64,000 bases of DNA from Streptomyces sp. NRRL F-5135 (lineage in GTDB: Bacteria > Actinomycetota > Actinomycetes > Streptomycetales > Streptomycetaceae), in contig NZ_JOHR01000028.1 in NCBI RefSeq assembly GCF_000719775.1, forward strand, positions 19,135 through 83,134, written 5' to 3'. A program made the position numbers and the translations under genes. Below the pieces are notes generated by a model. It was given only the letters and a program-made list of their open reading frames with translations. It was not told the origin of the DNA and did no database searches. Below are positions 1 to 7,694 of this stretch, piece by piece. Position 1 is the stretch's first letter, and the number at the start of each line of letters is the position of its first letter.

Positions 1-12
1 AGATTACCTACA

Positions 13-34
13 AAGCATGGTGTTTGCAATGCTT
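13..34. promoter_or_regulatory. Operator-like palindrome, copy 1 of 3
   Basis: Half-sites AAGCATGG and CAATGCTT are separated by six bases. The same arrangement, with consensus arms AAGCATTG and CAATGCTT and a six-base spacer, recurs at 47558-47579 and 53177-53198. It lies 43 bases before the WYL-protein start. No clear -35/-10 pair could be placed around this copy. A repressor site is inferred from sequence symmetry and the conserved spacing. Confidence 0.6.
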
Positions 35-76
35 CACATGTATGGTGGTGTCCACACCACAACAGCGGGGGCACCC

Positions 77-475
77 ATGAAGCACACCAACCGGCAGACC
101 GAAACCCGGACCCTCACCGACCTCTACCGCGCCCTCGACCGCCAGCACGCCGTCACCATCACCTACCTCGACCAAGACGGCACCGAGTCCATCCGCACGA
201 TCGAGATCAGCGACATCCGCACCACCAAGTCCGGCCGCATCGAGATCCGCGCCATGTGCCGACTCCGGGGCGAAGCGCGCGGCTTCCTCCTCCACCGCAT
301 CGCGTCCTACACCTGCCACCGCATCCCGTACGTCCTCGAACAGCCGGAGGCAACAACCCCCGCCGGACGCGTCATCGTGGTCCGTAGCGAACGCCAGCTC
401 ATCGCCCGCGAACTCGGCCGCGACTACCTCCCCCGCACCAGCGTCACCCGCACCGACACCGCGCTCGCCGCCTGA
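77..475 (+). CDS. Small WYL-domain-like protein
   Basis: The 132-residue product has a compact beta-rich stretch with a central ITYLDQDG motif followed by IRTIEISDIRTT, the pattern of WYL domains (ligand-sensing domains of bacterial regulators, often binding nucleic acid or nucleotides). No helix-turn-helix is visible, so it is a stand-alone WYL-like domain rather than a full YafY-type regulator. The ATG at 77 is chosen because the upstream extension is short and crosses the region next to an operator-like palindrome. A hairpin follows at 495-522. The function is unknown; a sensory or regulatory role is inferred from the domain only. Confidence 0.7.
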   Translation: MKHTNRQTETRTLTDLYRALDRQHAVTITYLDQDGTESIRTIEISDIRTTKSGRIEIRAMCRLRGEARGFLLHRIASYTCHRIPYVLEQPEATTPAGRVIVVRSERQLIARELGRDYLPRTSVTRTDTALAA

Positions 476-494
476 TCCAAGGAGACAAGACGAA

Positions 495-522
495 GGCCAC
501 CACCCCGAACCGGGTGGTGGCC
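495..522. terminator. Hairpin after the WYL gene
   Basis: Perfect 11-bp arms (GGCCACCACCC and its complement) enclose a six-base loop. It starts 20 bases after the stop of the WYL-like gene. There is no clear T-run, as is common for Streptomyces terminators. Confidence 0.7.
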
Positions 523-613
523 TCTCAAGTCACAATGATCGCGCACGCGCAGCGTAGCCCAAACCAGCGCCACTCCGAAAGCCCCAGCTCACGAACCACT
601 CGGGAAGCCGGCC

Positions 614-802
614 ATGGACCGTCAGGAAGCCCTCACCGCGACCCCGCCCGGACTACGCCGACGAGTCTGGTGCCAGGAGTGCGGCCGCGAGCTGACCGAC
701 CCGGAATCCCGCCGCCGGCGCCTCGGCCCCGAATGCGACCCCGACACCCGGACCAGCCACACCCGGCACGACGCCGATCAGGACCCGATACCGGGACTGT
801 GA
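614..802 (+). CDS. DUF6011-like small zinc-binding protein
   Basis: This 62-residue protein carries CQECGRELTDPESR followed by RRLGPEC, a Cys4-type motif that matches the DUF6011 family common in actinobacterial phages and plasmids. The cysteines at about residues 20, 23 and 41 could bind zinc. The tail after residue 45 is charged and probably disordered. It lies between a terminator and the convergent end of the recombinase pair. The cellular role is unknown. Confidence 0.65.
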   Translation: MDRQEALTATPPGLRRRVWCQECGRELTDPESRRRRLGPECDPDTRTSHTRHDADQDPIPGL

Positions 803-830
803 AAGCCGGGGACCGCTACCCGTGCGCTGT

Positions 831-1961
831 TCACGCCCGGCGCCGGGCGGCACGTGCCTTTCGGGTGGCACGTCCCCTCCGGGCCGCCTCCCGGCACTCC
901 GGCTCCCGGCACCCCGTGTTGTAGCAGCTCTCCCGCCCGTGAACCCTCGGCCGGTCCGGCGGCAGCGGACGCGGTCCCCGCCGCTTCGGAAGCTGGGCAG
1001 CAGCCTCCCGCGCGGCCTTCTCCAACAGGACCCGCTCCTCCTCCGGGACCGCCGCCGCACGCCGAAGCCCCTCCAACTGCAACGGAAGCGGCTCCCACCC
1101 CGGGCTTCCCGCCATCACGTAGTTCAGCGTTACCACCCCCCGCACGTATGACCTCCCGAGTCCCTCAGCGCTGATCGGCAGCCCCGGCGGACCCAACCAC
1201 GTCGGCGCCAGCGTCACCCACAAAGCGTTCTTCGCGCCCTCCGGAAGCGCCACCAGGTCCTCACGGAACTTCAGCCACCGCCGCAACGCGACCCCCGTAC
1301 CCTCCCGCAGCGGCAACACAAGCTCAAGCGGCTCCAGATGCGCGCCGTTCTGCTGCCGGCGCCGCACTCGCACCGACCGGCTGTCCTCCCCCAGATCCGC
1401 CACCGTCATCGCCGCGAGCTCCGACACCCGCGACCGCGTATCCAGAGCCACCGCCGTCAACGCCAGCAGCCGCGCACGGTACTCAACCGTCATCGACCGG
1501 CTGCCGCGCGCCAACGGCCCCCCGGACGCCAGCGACACCAGGAACCGGAACAGCTCCGCCTCCTGCCGCGGCGTGGTCGTGTCCCGCAGCCCCGGCTCGA
1601 CCACCTGCGGCAGCCGAACCCCCTGGTTCCCTACTATGCGGCGGGCCAGAATATGCAGGCAGTCCCGGACGATCCGCCGCGTCGCCAGCGGCATCTCGTG
1701 CCCCAGCCGCGCCGCGTCCGCCCACAGCTCCCCCTCGACCGCGAGATCCCAGAACTCGGCGACCGCGTCCGGCTGGAACAGCCGCCGCGCGGACCGCGTC
1801 CTTGGCCCGGGCATCCCGTCCCGGCCGACCGCCCGGTCCCACATGCCGACGATCATCCGCAGCTGCTTCAGCCGGTTCCCGGACACCTCCGGTGCCAGCT
1901 GGTCGACGACCGCGGCGAGCTCCCGTACGGCTGGCGCACGGTACTGGCGGCGCCCGGTCAC
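831..1961 (-). CDS. Degenerate tyrosine-recombinase-like partner protein
   Basis: The GTG start at 1961 overlaps the stop of the upstream recombinase by four bases, so the two are translationally coupled. The 376-residue protein has the recombinase box-I pattern (ALDTRSRVSELAAMTVADL, with the arginine present) and a following beta-hairpin. I find no H-x-x-R or terminal tyrosine motif, so it is probably not catalytic by itself. The C-terminus has a Cys cluster (ESCYNTGCREPEC) followed by an Arg/Lys-rich tail, which suggests DNA binding. It may act as a regulatory or architectural subunit for the active recombinase. An in-frame upstream extension overlaps the neighbour and is rejected. Confidence 0.65.
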   Translation of the reverse strand: MTGRRQYRAPAVRELAAVVDQLAPEVSGNRLKQLRMIVGMWDRAVGRDGMPGPRTRSARRLFQPDAVAEFWDLAVEGELWADAARLGHEMPLATRRIVRDCLHILARRIVGNQGVRLPQVVEPGLRDTTTPRQEAELFRFLVSLASGGPLARGSRSMTVEYRARLLALTAVALDTRSRVSELAAMTVADLGEDSRSVRVRRRQQNGAHLEPLELVLPLREGTGVALRRWLKFREDLVALPEGAKNALWVTLAPTWLGPPGLPISAEGLGRSYVRGVVTLNYVMAGSPGWEPLPLQLEGLRRAAAVPEEERVLLEKAAREAAAQLPKRRGPRPLPPDRPRVHGRESCYNTGCREPECREAARRGRATRKARAARRRA

Positions 1962-3151
1962 CCCTTCTCCTCCCCACGAACGGAGCCGTCGGACGGGCGG
2001 GCCTGCGCCGCGGCCTCGGCCACGCGGCCCATCTGCGCGAGCGGATTCAACTCGCCTGCCGCATCTTCCTCGTCCACATAGCCGATGAGCGCCTTCGACT
2101 TGTCGTCCCAGCCCCCGTGCCGGCCGATCCGGACGAGGTCCACCTTGGCCTTGCGGGACGACTTCACAAAACCGCGACGGGTGGAGTGGGACCGCCACCG
2201 GCCAGGCAGGCCCGTACGTTCGATGGAGCGCTGCACGATGTCGGACAGCGCCTCCACGGTCATCCGCCCGTCCGGATCGCCGATCGGCTCGCCGCCGCGC
2301 TGCATGGGCGGGTTGAGATAGCCCCACCGGTCCATACGGACGAACAGCGGGCCCTCGGCGTGCCCGTTGTCCGCCAGCCCGGCCACCAGCTCCCGGACCG
2401 CGCGGACCGTGCACAGCTCAGGATCGGGATCGAGCGGGACATCGACCGGCTGCCACATCTTCCGCTTCTTCCGGTACACCATCACCCGCAGCCCACCGTC
2501 GGGGAGTTCAGTGAAGCTGCCAGGCCAGTCGAGGGGCTTGAGCTCGCTGCCCCGGGAGGCGACGGCGTGCCCGAGGAGCATGACGGCCGCATCACGCTTC
2601 CCCGGCAGCGAGCTGCGGTCGAGTTCGCGCAGCGCGCGACGGATGACCTCGCGGTCGGCTGGGCTGGCCTTGCGCGGCGCGGCCGCCGGGTCCTTGGCCT
2701 GAGCGAGCTGCTCGCGGTAGCCGAGGACGACCTTGCGGGCGCCCATGGTGTCGGGCGGCTTGTGCCCGGCGGCCCGGTGCGCGGAGCGGATCGCGGCGAT
2801 GATGCGGTCCATGGACCGCGGTCCGTAAGGCTTCCCGGTGCGGGCCCGCGGGGTGCGCTTCAGGTAGGACAAGTACTCGGTGACGGTCTGGGGCGCCGCG
2901 GGCATGGGCCGACGGCCGACCGTGGCGCACCATTCGGCGAAGCGCCGCATATCGCCCTCGTAGCCGTCGCGGGTCCCCTCGGTGATGCCGGCCTTGACGT
3001 CTTCCTGCGCTTCGGGCGAGAGCCACGCGTCGGGGTCGCCGTCCGGGCCGGGAACGGCGAGGCTCTCGGCGTTGGCAAGTGCAGGGAGGTGGTCGTTGAC
3101 CAGTTCGACGTCGAGTACCTCGTCCGAGTCCAGGTCGTTCACGGCCGTCAC
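1958..3151 (-). CDS. Tyrosine recombinase (integrase/Cre type)
   Basis: The 397-residue protein has an N-terminal SAM-like core-binding domain (about 35-150) and a catalytic domain with the expected residues: Arg in AVASRGSEL, HSTRR (H-x-x-R), HGGW and the nucleophile in IGYVDEED. The GTG at 3151 is preferred because GGAAGGA precedes it by a few bases; the ATG at 3187 would also be in frame. It acts on DNA by strand exchange. If the element is a plasmid, a Cre-like job (circularising terminally redundant DNA, resolving multimers) is as likely as chromosomal integration. No attachment site could be proven. Confidence 0.88.
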   Translation of the reverse strand: MTAVNDLDSDEVLDVELVNDHLPALANAESLAVPGPDGDPDAWLSPEAQEDVKAGITEGTRDGYEGDMRRFAEWCATVGRRPMPAAPQTVTEYLSYLKRTPRARTGKPYGPRSMDRIIAAIRSAHRAAGHKPPDTMGARKVVLGYREQLAQAKDPAAAPRKASPADREVIRRALRELDRSSLPGKRDAAVMLLGHAVASRGSELKPLDWPGSFTELPDGGLRVMVYRKKRKMWQPVDVPLDPDPELCTVRAVRELVAGLADNGHAEGPLFVRMDRWGYLNPPMQRGGEPIGDPDGRMTVEALSDIVQRSIERTGLPGRWRSHSTRRGFVKSSRKAKVDLVRIGRHGGWDDKSKALIGYVDEEDAAGELNPLAQMGRVAEAAAQARPSDGSVRGEEKG

Positions 3152-3241
3152 GTTCCTTCCGCGTCCGCTCCCCCGCGCGGTGATCACTCTACAGAATGAA
3201 CGTTATCTGGAGCCAGGATGCTCGTTCCCTCTGACGGCACA

Positions 3242-3258
3242 ACATGACCCGGTCATGT
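3242..3258. promoter_or_regulatory. Palindrome upstream of the recombinase pair
   Basis: Perfect 8-bp arms ACATGACC and GGTCATGT flank one central base. It sits about 90 bases before the recombinase start in a 260-bp stretch with no other gene. It could be an operator for the recombinase genes or part of a recombination site. Its arms are shorter than the usual 11-13 bp of Tyr-recombinase core sites. Confidence 0.45.
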
Positions 3259-3411
3259 CTCCGAAAACGGGGATGACTCCCCAGACCTTCGTCAGGAACG
3301 ATTCTCCGCTCAGGCAGGTTCTTCCTGCCGGCTAAGCCGGAGCACCCGCGCTCCCCGAGCCGGCGACTGACGCGAGATCGGCGGGCACTGGACCCTTTCG
3401 GCGTCGGGGCA

Positions 3412-3867
3412 TCAAAGGTCGGGATCGGGAAGCACGTTGAGCTGTAGGTCGAAGAACAGGACCTTGGCGTCGAGATAGGGCTTGCCAGTGGCCCGCTCCG
3501 AATCCGCGCACAGGGAATCGACGAGCCGGTCGCATATGGACTGGCGAGTGTCGTCGCTCTCGGGCCGGACGACACCACGCGCGCCGAGGAGCGTCTGGCG
3601 GCCGGCCACCGTACCGGTGACGGTCAGCACCCAGTGAAAGGCGTTGCGGTTGGTCACCTCGGTCACCTGCCTGATGGTGAACTTCCCAGCGGAGTAGAGG
3701 AGTAGCCGGGCCGCCTCGTGTACTTCCGACTCATATGGCTGGCCGCTCTCGGCCGCTGCGGCCTCGGCTCGGTCGAGGGACTCAGACAGGTCCTGGATCT
3801 GCCGCATGAACACCATCGCCGGGTGATTGAGATCGACAGGATGCGCGTCCGGCTCGTCGCTCCCCAT
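3412..3867 (-). CDS. Hypothetical protein, 151 residues
   Basis: The ATG at 3867 follows GGGAGGG. The protein is soluble, with an N-terminal helix rich in Ala/Glu (about 18-55) and a beta-rich middle (FHWVLTVTGTVAGRQTLLGARGVV). I do not recognise a family. It is divergent from the gene at 4013, so the AT-richer 145 bases between them probably hold both promoters. No function is proposed. Confidence 0.6.
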   Translation of the reverse strand: MGSDEPDAHPVDLNHPAMVFMRQIQDLSESLDRAEAAAAESGQPYESEVHEAARLLLYSAGKFTIRQVTEVTNRNAFHWVLTVTGTVAGRQTLLGARGVVRPESDDTRQSICDRLVDSLCADSERATGKPYLDAKVLFFDLQLNVLPDPDL

Positions 3868-4012
3868 AAGCCCTCCCCCTTCAGATAGGGAAATTTATAC
3901 GAGGTGATCACAAACCCTACCTCGAAGGCCCGGTTCTCCTGCTCGGGCAGTTCTCCTCCCTTGGCCCAAGCCGGAGGCAACGAGCCTGCCATCCACTGCC
4001 AGCATTGAGGAC

Positions 4013-4423
4013 ATGACTACTACGGATCTGCTCATGAAGCTCGGATACCTGCCGGCACTCGACTCCGTCGAAGGAAGCCGATGGATGAATCAACAGACCA
4101 TCCGAAAGTGCCTGGCAGAAAGCGGTGAAAGCCCTCAAGTCGTCTCCGCGCTCGCGGTACTCGTAGCAGCGTTCGACTCTGTAGTCGCACTACATGAAGG
4201 AACGCCAGAAGATACGACCAAGCGCCAGAACGTGATGGCGTTCCTGGAAGTCCTCACGGGCCCGAAGGTGTACGAGGGCCTGGGAGGACTACCGCGTATC
4301 AGCAACGCTCCGTCGTGCGTCTGCGGTCACGCTCGCGACCACCATGGCACGGACCCCACGCGTTGCAGCAGCTGCACTTGGAACTCCGACCACCATGTCT
4401 ACACGCCGGGGCCGACAGATTGA
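4013..4423 (+). CDS. Hypothetical protein with C-terminal Cys/His cluster
   Basis: The 136-residue protein has a helical N-terminal part (1-95) and a C-terminal metal-binding-like segment with CVCGH, two further His, CSSC and a final NSDHH. Such short CxCGH modules are common on actinobacterial mobile elements, but this protein is not identified. It is transcribed away from the gene at 3867 and ends before a hairpin at 4448. Confidence 0.6.
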   Translation: MTTTDLLMKLGYLPALDSVEGSRWMNQQTIRKCLAESGESPQVVSALAVLVAAFDSVVALHEGTPEDTTKRQNVMAFLEVLTGPKVYEGLGGLPRISNAPSCVCGHARDHHGTDPTRCSSCTWNSDHHVYTPGPTD

Positions 4424-4447
4424 CGTCTTACACAGCAGGGATTGACA

Positions 4448-4475
4448 CCCCTCCCCACTGGCCCCGGGGAAGGGG
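4448..4475. terminator. Bidirectional hairpin between convergent genes
   Basis: Arms CCCCTCCCC and GGGGAAGGGG pair with one mismatch or bulge. It lies between the convergent genes ending at 4423 and 4634, and its arm sequence resembles the stronger hairpin at 6421-6457. Confidence 0.5.
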
Positions 4476-4633
4476 CACACGATTCGTTCGCTGGCATCGA
4501 ACGGGTCGGCGCTCGCGGCCGGGCCGAGGTCGGCGATTCGGTCGGCGAGGAACTGGGAAGTCACTGCCTTGCAGTGAAACCGCTCGGGCAGCAGCGGTGG
4601 TTCGTCCGCTCTGGCGGGGAGGTTGGTCGGTAC

Positions 4634-4909
4634 TCACGGACGAGACGCCATCAGGGGGCCGAACTCGCGCTCTACGTCGCGACGGAGCATGGGGTCCATG
4701 TCAGACGCGCACGGAAGCATGACCGAGTCGCCGTCATGCGTCTCCCCGGTGAGAGCCCAGACGTCCCCTTCCGGGTCGGTGAACTCGGGCCAGCCCGTTG
4801 GGATGCTGCTGTTGGTGGCTTCGCAGATCTCGGAGGCGATGTCATCTGGCACGCGGACGGCGCCGTTGCGGTACGCGATCTCCATCGGGTGCATGTGAGG
4901 CATAGTCAC
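4634..4909 (-). CDS. Hypothetical acidic protein, 91 residues
   Basis: The product is acidic and soluble, with a short N-terminal beta segment (MEIAYRNGAVRVPDDIASEI) and a middle containing WPEFTDPEGDVWALTGE. It starts at a GTG at 4909, with an ATG two codons later. The opposite strand is also open here, but this frame gives a normal amino-acid composition. The family is not recognised. Confidence 0.5.
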   Translation of the reverse strand: MTMPHMHPMEIAYRNGAVRVPDDIASEICEATNSSIPTGWPEFTDPEGDVWALTGETHDGDSVMLPCASDMDPMLRRDVEREFGPLMASRP

Positions 4910-4990
4910 ATTTTACCTATCTTCCTTGGTGATATGTGAGCTTATCGTGAACCACGCTGCGCACTCCCGGGGAAGGCTGCGCGCCAACTA

Positions 4991-5070
4991 ACGTGAAACT
5001 AGCGCGAGTAAACGAGTGACAGAAGTATGCGGGTGCACTACCGTTCTCGTTAGAGCACGTAAGTTCACGT
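4991..5070. promoter_or_regulatory. Nested inverted repeats before a plus-strand operon
   Basis: ACGTGAA (4991-4997) is mirrored by TTCACGT (5064-5070), and inside them AACGAG (5011-5016) is mirrored by CTCGTT (5046-5051). The stretch is less GC-rich than its surroundings and precedes the run of small plus-strand genes from 5.0 to 6.35 kb. A promoter with regulator sites is a reasonable reading but no sigma-factor boxes were clear. Confidence 0.35.
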
Positions 5071-5312
5071 CCAATGTAAGGGGAGGGATTATAGCCGTAC
5101 GCCGCCCGTCGAAGATCTGGCGCATCGTCGTCCCGTCACCCGGCGGGCCCATCGAGAAGCCACAGCGCTCCGAAGCCGCCGCGCGCGACGCAGTCGAGGC
5201 GGAAAAGCAGACCACCACCGCGAACCGCATCGTCGTGGAGAAGTGGGAGGACCGTCAGTGGGGCGAGTGGCTCCGCTGGGTCCGTACCGACAGCAACTGG
5301 CACGCCGAGTAG
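5016..5312 (+). CDS. Small basic hypothetical protein, start uncertain
   Basis: The conserved-looking part begins at about residue 26 (VRRPSKIWRIVVPSPGGP) and ends EWLRWVRTDSNWHAE. The only conventional start is the GTG at 5016, which lacks a good ribosome site. A strong GGGGAGGG at 5080-5087 instead points to a start near 5088-5097, where only ATT, ATA and GTA occur. Either a rare start codon is used or the normal one has mutated. It is followed eight bases later by the next gene. The function is unknown. Confidence 0.5.
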   Translation: MTEVCGCTTVLVRARKFTSNVRGGIIAVRRPSKIWRIVVPSPGGPIEKPQRSEAAARDAVEAEKQTTTANRIVVEKWEDRQWGEWLRWVRTDSNWHAE

Positions 5313-5320
5313 GAGACACC

Positions 5321-5737
5321 GTGCGCATCACCGTCACCGTGGACGACCCGACCCCTGAGTTCCAGGACAAGCTGATCACTCTCCTTGCCGAACACACCGA
5401 GGACATCGAGACCGACACAAGGTGGAACGAGGAACGCGCCACCCACTACTTCCGAATGCTGCCCGCCCGCGCCCGACGCATCGTCAAGGAAGCCGTCCAG
5501 CGCGGCGGCATGGTCCCGGCCGACGCCCTCCGCGACAACCCCGACGACAGCCTCCGCGGTCACAGCGCCCCGCTCAGCCGCATCCTCCAGCGCGGCAAGA
5601 TGCTCGGCCGCTGGCCCGAGGGCATCGACCAGCCGGTGAAGCCCCTCGGGCCCGGCTTCGGCAAGGTCGAAGGGTACGAGATGCCCGCCGACCTGATTCC
5701 CGTCTTCCAGACAGCCATCCGCAACGTACAGCAGTGA
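5321..5737 (+). CDS. Hypothetical protein, 138 residues
   Basis: The GTG at 5321 follows AGGAG at the proper distance. After a short beta strand (VRITVTVDDPTPEF) come helices with the segment RARRIVKEAVQRGGMVPADALRDN, which resembles a winged-helix fold and would suit DNA binding, but I do not recognise the family. It is the second gene of a compact plus-strand group sharing the spacer GTGAGGATACCGA before the next two genes. Confidence 0.6.
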   Translation: MRITVTVDDPTPEFQDKLITLLAEHTEDIETDTRWNEERATHYFRMLPARARRIVKEAVQRGGMVPADALRDNPDDSLRGHSAPLSRILQRGKMLGRWPEGIDQPVKPLGPGFGKVEGYEMPADLIPVFQTAIRNVQQ

Positions 5738-5751
5738 GGATACCGACCCCA

Positions 5752-6081
5752 ATGACACGTCCTGCCATCACCGTCCGGCAGCTGTACCGAGATCTCGCCC
5801 CCGACATGAAAAGCCGCGACCGCCGTCTCCGAGTCATCAGCGTCGGAGACGCCCGGGCAGAGCTGGTCGTCGAGCACGACCTCGGCGGCCCGACCGGAAA
5901 GAAGACCTCCGTAAGCCTCAACCGACTACGTTCCTCCGCATTCGAACTGCTGGAAGACTCGACCGACAGTGACCCGCTCTACCTGGCCTTGCTCGCGGCC
6001 ATCTCCGACGTTCACCGGCCCGGAGCCACACCCGCCGACTACGCCCGCGCAGCCCTCCACACCTTCCGCATCGAAAAGTGA
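5752..6081 (+). CDS. Hypothetical protein, 109 residues
   Basis: The ATG at 5752 sits behind GAGGATACCGA, an intergenic element repeated before the next gene. The product is mixed alpha/beta (ITVRQLYRDLAPDMKSRDRRLRV, then AELVVEHDLGG) with a helical C-terminus. The opening resembles the start of phage/plasmid proteins that carry a small beta-barrel, but no family can be named. It is probably co-transcribed with its neighbours. Confidence 0.6.
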   Translation: MTRPAITVRQLYRDLAPDMKSRDRRLRVISVGDARAELVVEHDLGGPTGKKTSVSLNRLRSSAFELLEDSTDSDPLYLALLAAISDVHRPGATPADYARAALHTFRIEK

Positions 6082-6092
6082 GGATACCGATC

Positions 6093-6350
6093 ATGCTTGC
6101 TACTCAGGAGCGCGTCCGCGAGGGCGACCGAACCATCATCATCTGGCACAAGGCCGCCGAACCGGAGCAGTGCAACGGCGGGTGCGACTGGCACCCGATC
6201 GCATGCAGTACTACGGAGGGCATCACCACGCCCGGTTCGCTCCGAGAAATCCCGATCGACCTGGCCGAGGTACCCCTGGAGCGAACGGCTGAGGCGCAGC
6301 GCTGGTGCTCCAACTGCCTTGCCGTCCACGGCACCAGCACTGAGAAGTGA
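6093..6350 (+). CDS. Small Cys-containing hypothetical protein
   Basis: The ATG at 6093 is chosen because the same GAGGATACCGA leader precedes it as in the previous gene; an upstream GTG at 6078 would overlap the previous stop. The 85-residue product has CNGGCDWHPIAC and a later CSNC, so four Cys and a His could bind a metal. The operon ends at the strong hairpin 6421-6457. Confidence 0.6.
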   Translation: MLATQERVREGDRTIIIWHKAAEPEQCNGGCDWHPIACSTTEGITTPGSLREIPIDLAEVPLERTAEAQRWCSNCLAVHGTSTEK

Positions 6351-6420
6351 TGCCCCTCAAGCTCCACGCTACGAAGCCGGCGTCATCACTTTTCTACTGG
6401 CGCTGACCCGGCAACGAACC

Positions 6421-6457
6421 GTGTGCCCCTCCCCAGGAACAGTGGGGAGGGGCACAC
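6421..6457. terminator. Strong bidirectional hairpin
   Basis: Perfect 15-bp arms (GTGTGCCCCTCCCCA and its complement) enclose a seven-base loop. It lies exactly between the convergent plus-strand group ending at 6350 and the minus-strand late region ending at 6476. It therefore separates the accessory and virion transcripts. Confidence 0.85.
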
Positions 6458-6475
6458 GGCATGTCGGAGCCTACG

Positions 6476-6688
6476 TCACTCCGGCACCTGCACATCCGCC
6501 CCCGACGGCAAGAACCCCATCAACCCCACCTTGAACGCGTCGATCCGGTCCAGCAGATCCTGATCTGACCACGCCTCCACCTGCTGAGGCGTCAACGTGA
6601 AGGTGAAGCCAACGCCAGCATCCGCGCTGGATATCGACACCGTGCACCGCGTCGAGCGAGATGCGAGACCGGGAACCGTGAGCGGCAT
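6476..6688 (-). CDS. Small hypothetical protein at the end of the late region
   Basis: The 70-residue protein starts at an ATG with AAGGGA upstream. It contains FTFTLTPQQVEAWSDQDLLDRIDAFK, a beta strand followed by helices. It is the last gene of the minus-strand virion and lysis region. The family is unknown. Confidence 0.6.
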   Translation of the reverse strand: MPLTVPGLASRSTRCTVSISSADAGVGFTFTLTPQQVEAWSDQDLLDRIDAFKVGLMGFLPSGADVQVPE

Positions 6689-6801
6689 GGAATGTCCCTT
6701 CTTTGTTGGTGCGGGGGCCTGATGTTGAACTGACGTGCAGGTCGATGGGTGGGGCGGTGGTGGAGGGCTGGGCGCAAGCGCGGGTTATTTGTGGTGAATA
6801 T

Positions 6802-6978
6802 TTATTGGACTTCTGCTGTTCCTTGAGCAGTCTCGACGGTCATGCCGAAGTCCAGCTCAGGTTCCTCCGGTGGAGGAGCCGTACCGCTGTCGTTCACCCC
6901 GGGGAAGACCGGCGGAACGACCACCGGACCCAGCTCATCTTCTGGCTCGGTAGACACGAGGCTCACCTTCCTCATCAT
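6802..6978 (-). CDS. Acidic Pro-rich 58-residue protein
   Basis: The start at 6978 overlaps the stop of the collagen-like gene (TGATG), so coupling is likely. The product begins [19 protein letters not shown] and is rich in Pro, Glu and Asp with a few hydrophobic residues; no signal or membrane segment is present. It is too short for most gene callers. The tight overlap and good composition are the only support; no function can be given. Confidence 0.55.
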   Translation of the reverse strand: MMRKVSLVSTEPEDELGPVVVPPVFPGVNDSGTAPPPEEPELDFGMTVETAQGTAEVQ

Positions 6979-7694
6979 CAGAGACGGTCAGAGAGCAGCC
7001 TCAACGGGAGCACTCCCGAGGAGGAAGCCGACGGTTCGGTCGTAACGGGTGGAGCAGACGGGGAGGGCTCCTGCGGTGACGGCTCCACGTCCGGAGTACA
7101 GGCGTACTGAGGGGCGTCCGCGTCGAAGTCGTCGGCGGGCACGCAGGTGTACGTGACGCCCTGCGGGTCGGTGTACGTCCAGCGCGCTGGCGGGGCCCCG
7201 TCCGTACCGTCACTGCCCGACGGGCCAGGGCTCCCGTCCTGGCCGTCCTTCCCGGGTGCGCCGTCCCGGCCCGCCGCACCGGGAACACCCGACGCCCCGA
7301 CAGGCCCCGGCGGCCCTGCGGCCGTCGAGTCGGCGCCGGGTATCCCGGAGGGGCCCGGTGGGCCAGCCGGCCCGGTCGGGCCCGGGCTCGGCGTCAGCGT
7401 AGGCGCAGCCCTCCCCGGCACCCCCGGAGGCCCGGGCGATCCTGCGGGGCCCGGCGGCCCGGCCACGGACGTGCCACGCGACCCGGGCGGCCCCGCCACG
7501 GGCTTCTCCCCCAGCCCCTGCACCTGACGTGCGAGAGCGTCACGCGCCTGATTCGCCGCGTCCAGGTCGTTGGAGAGCACAACGAACCCGGTGACGATCG
7601 AGCCCAGAGCGAGCGCGGCAACCATCGTGGCGGCGCCGGCGAGGTAGTTCCCGCGCTTCCGCCGTTGACGGGCCTCCAGCCTGGTAGTTCTCAT
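6978..7694 (-). CDS. Membrane-anchored collagen-like protein
   Basis: The 238-residue protein has a basic N-terminus, one membrane segment at about 20-43 ([23 protein letters not shown]), a short coiled region, then about 35 Gly-X-Y triplets (residues about 65-175) rich in GPPGP and GAPGKDG, and a Cys-containing Pro/Ser tail. Collagen-like stretches in phage proteins usually form trimeric rods in tail fibres. Here the membrane anchor and the position beside holins and endolysin suggest a cell-envelope or lysis role instead. The ATG at 7694 overlaps the upstream stop by four bases. Confidence 0.8.
   Translation of the reverse strand: MRTTRLEARQRRKRGNYLAGAATMVAALALGSIVTGFVVLSNDLDAANQARDALARQVQGLGEKPVAGPPGSRGTSVAGPPGPAGSPGPPGVPGRAAPTLTPSPGPTGPAGPPGPSGIPGADSTAAGPPGPVGASGVPGAAGRDGAPGKDGQDGSPGPSGSDGTDGAPPARWTYTDPQGVTYTCVPADDFDADAPQYACTPDVEPSPQEPSPSAPPVTTEPSASSSGVLPLRLLSDRL

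Noticed and set aside
3152..3411. Attachment site (attP) upstream of the recombinase
   Set aside because: No pair of matching arms with a typical core or tRNA-like segment was found; only the short palindrome at 3242.
4442..4939. Plus-strand frame opposite the 91-residue gene
   Set aside because: It begins within the 4448 hairpin and runs antisense through the gene at 4634; its composition is less normal than the minus-strand frame.
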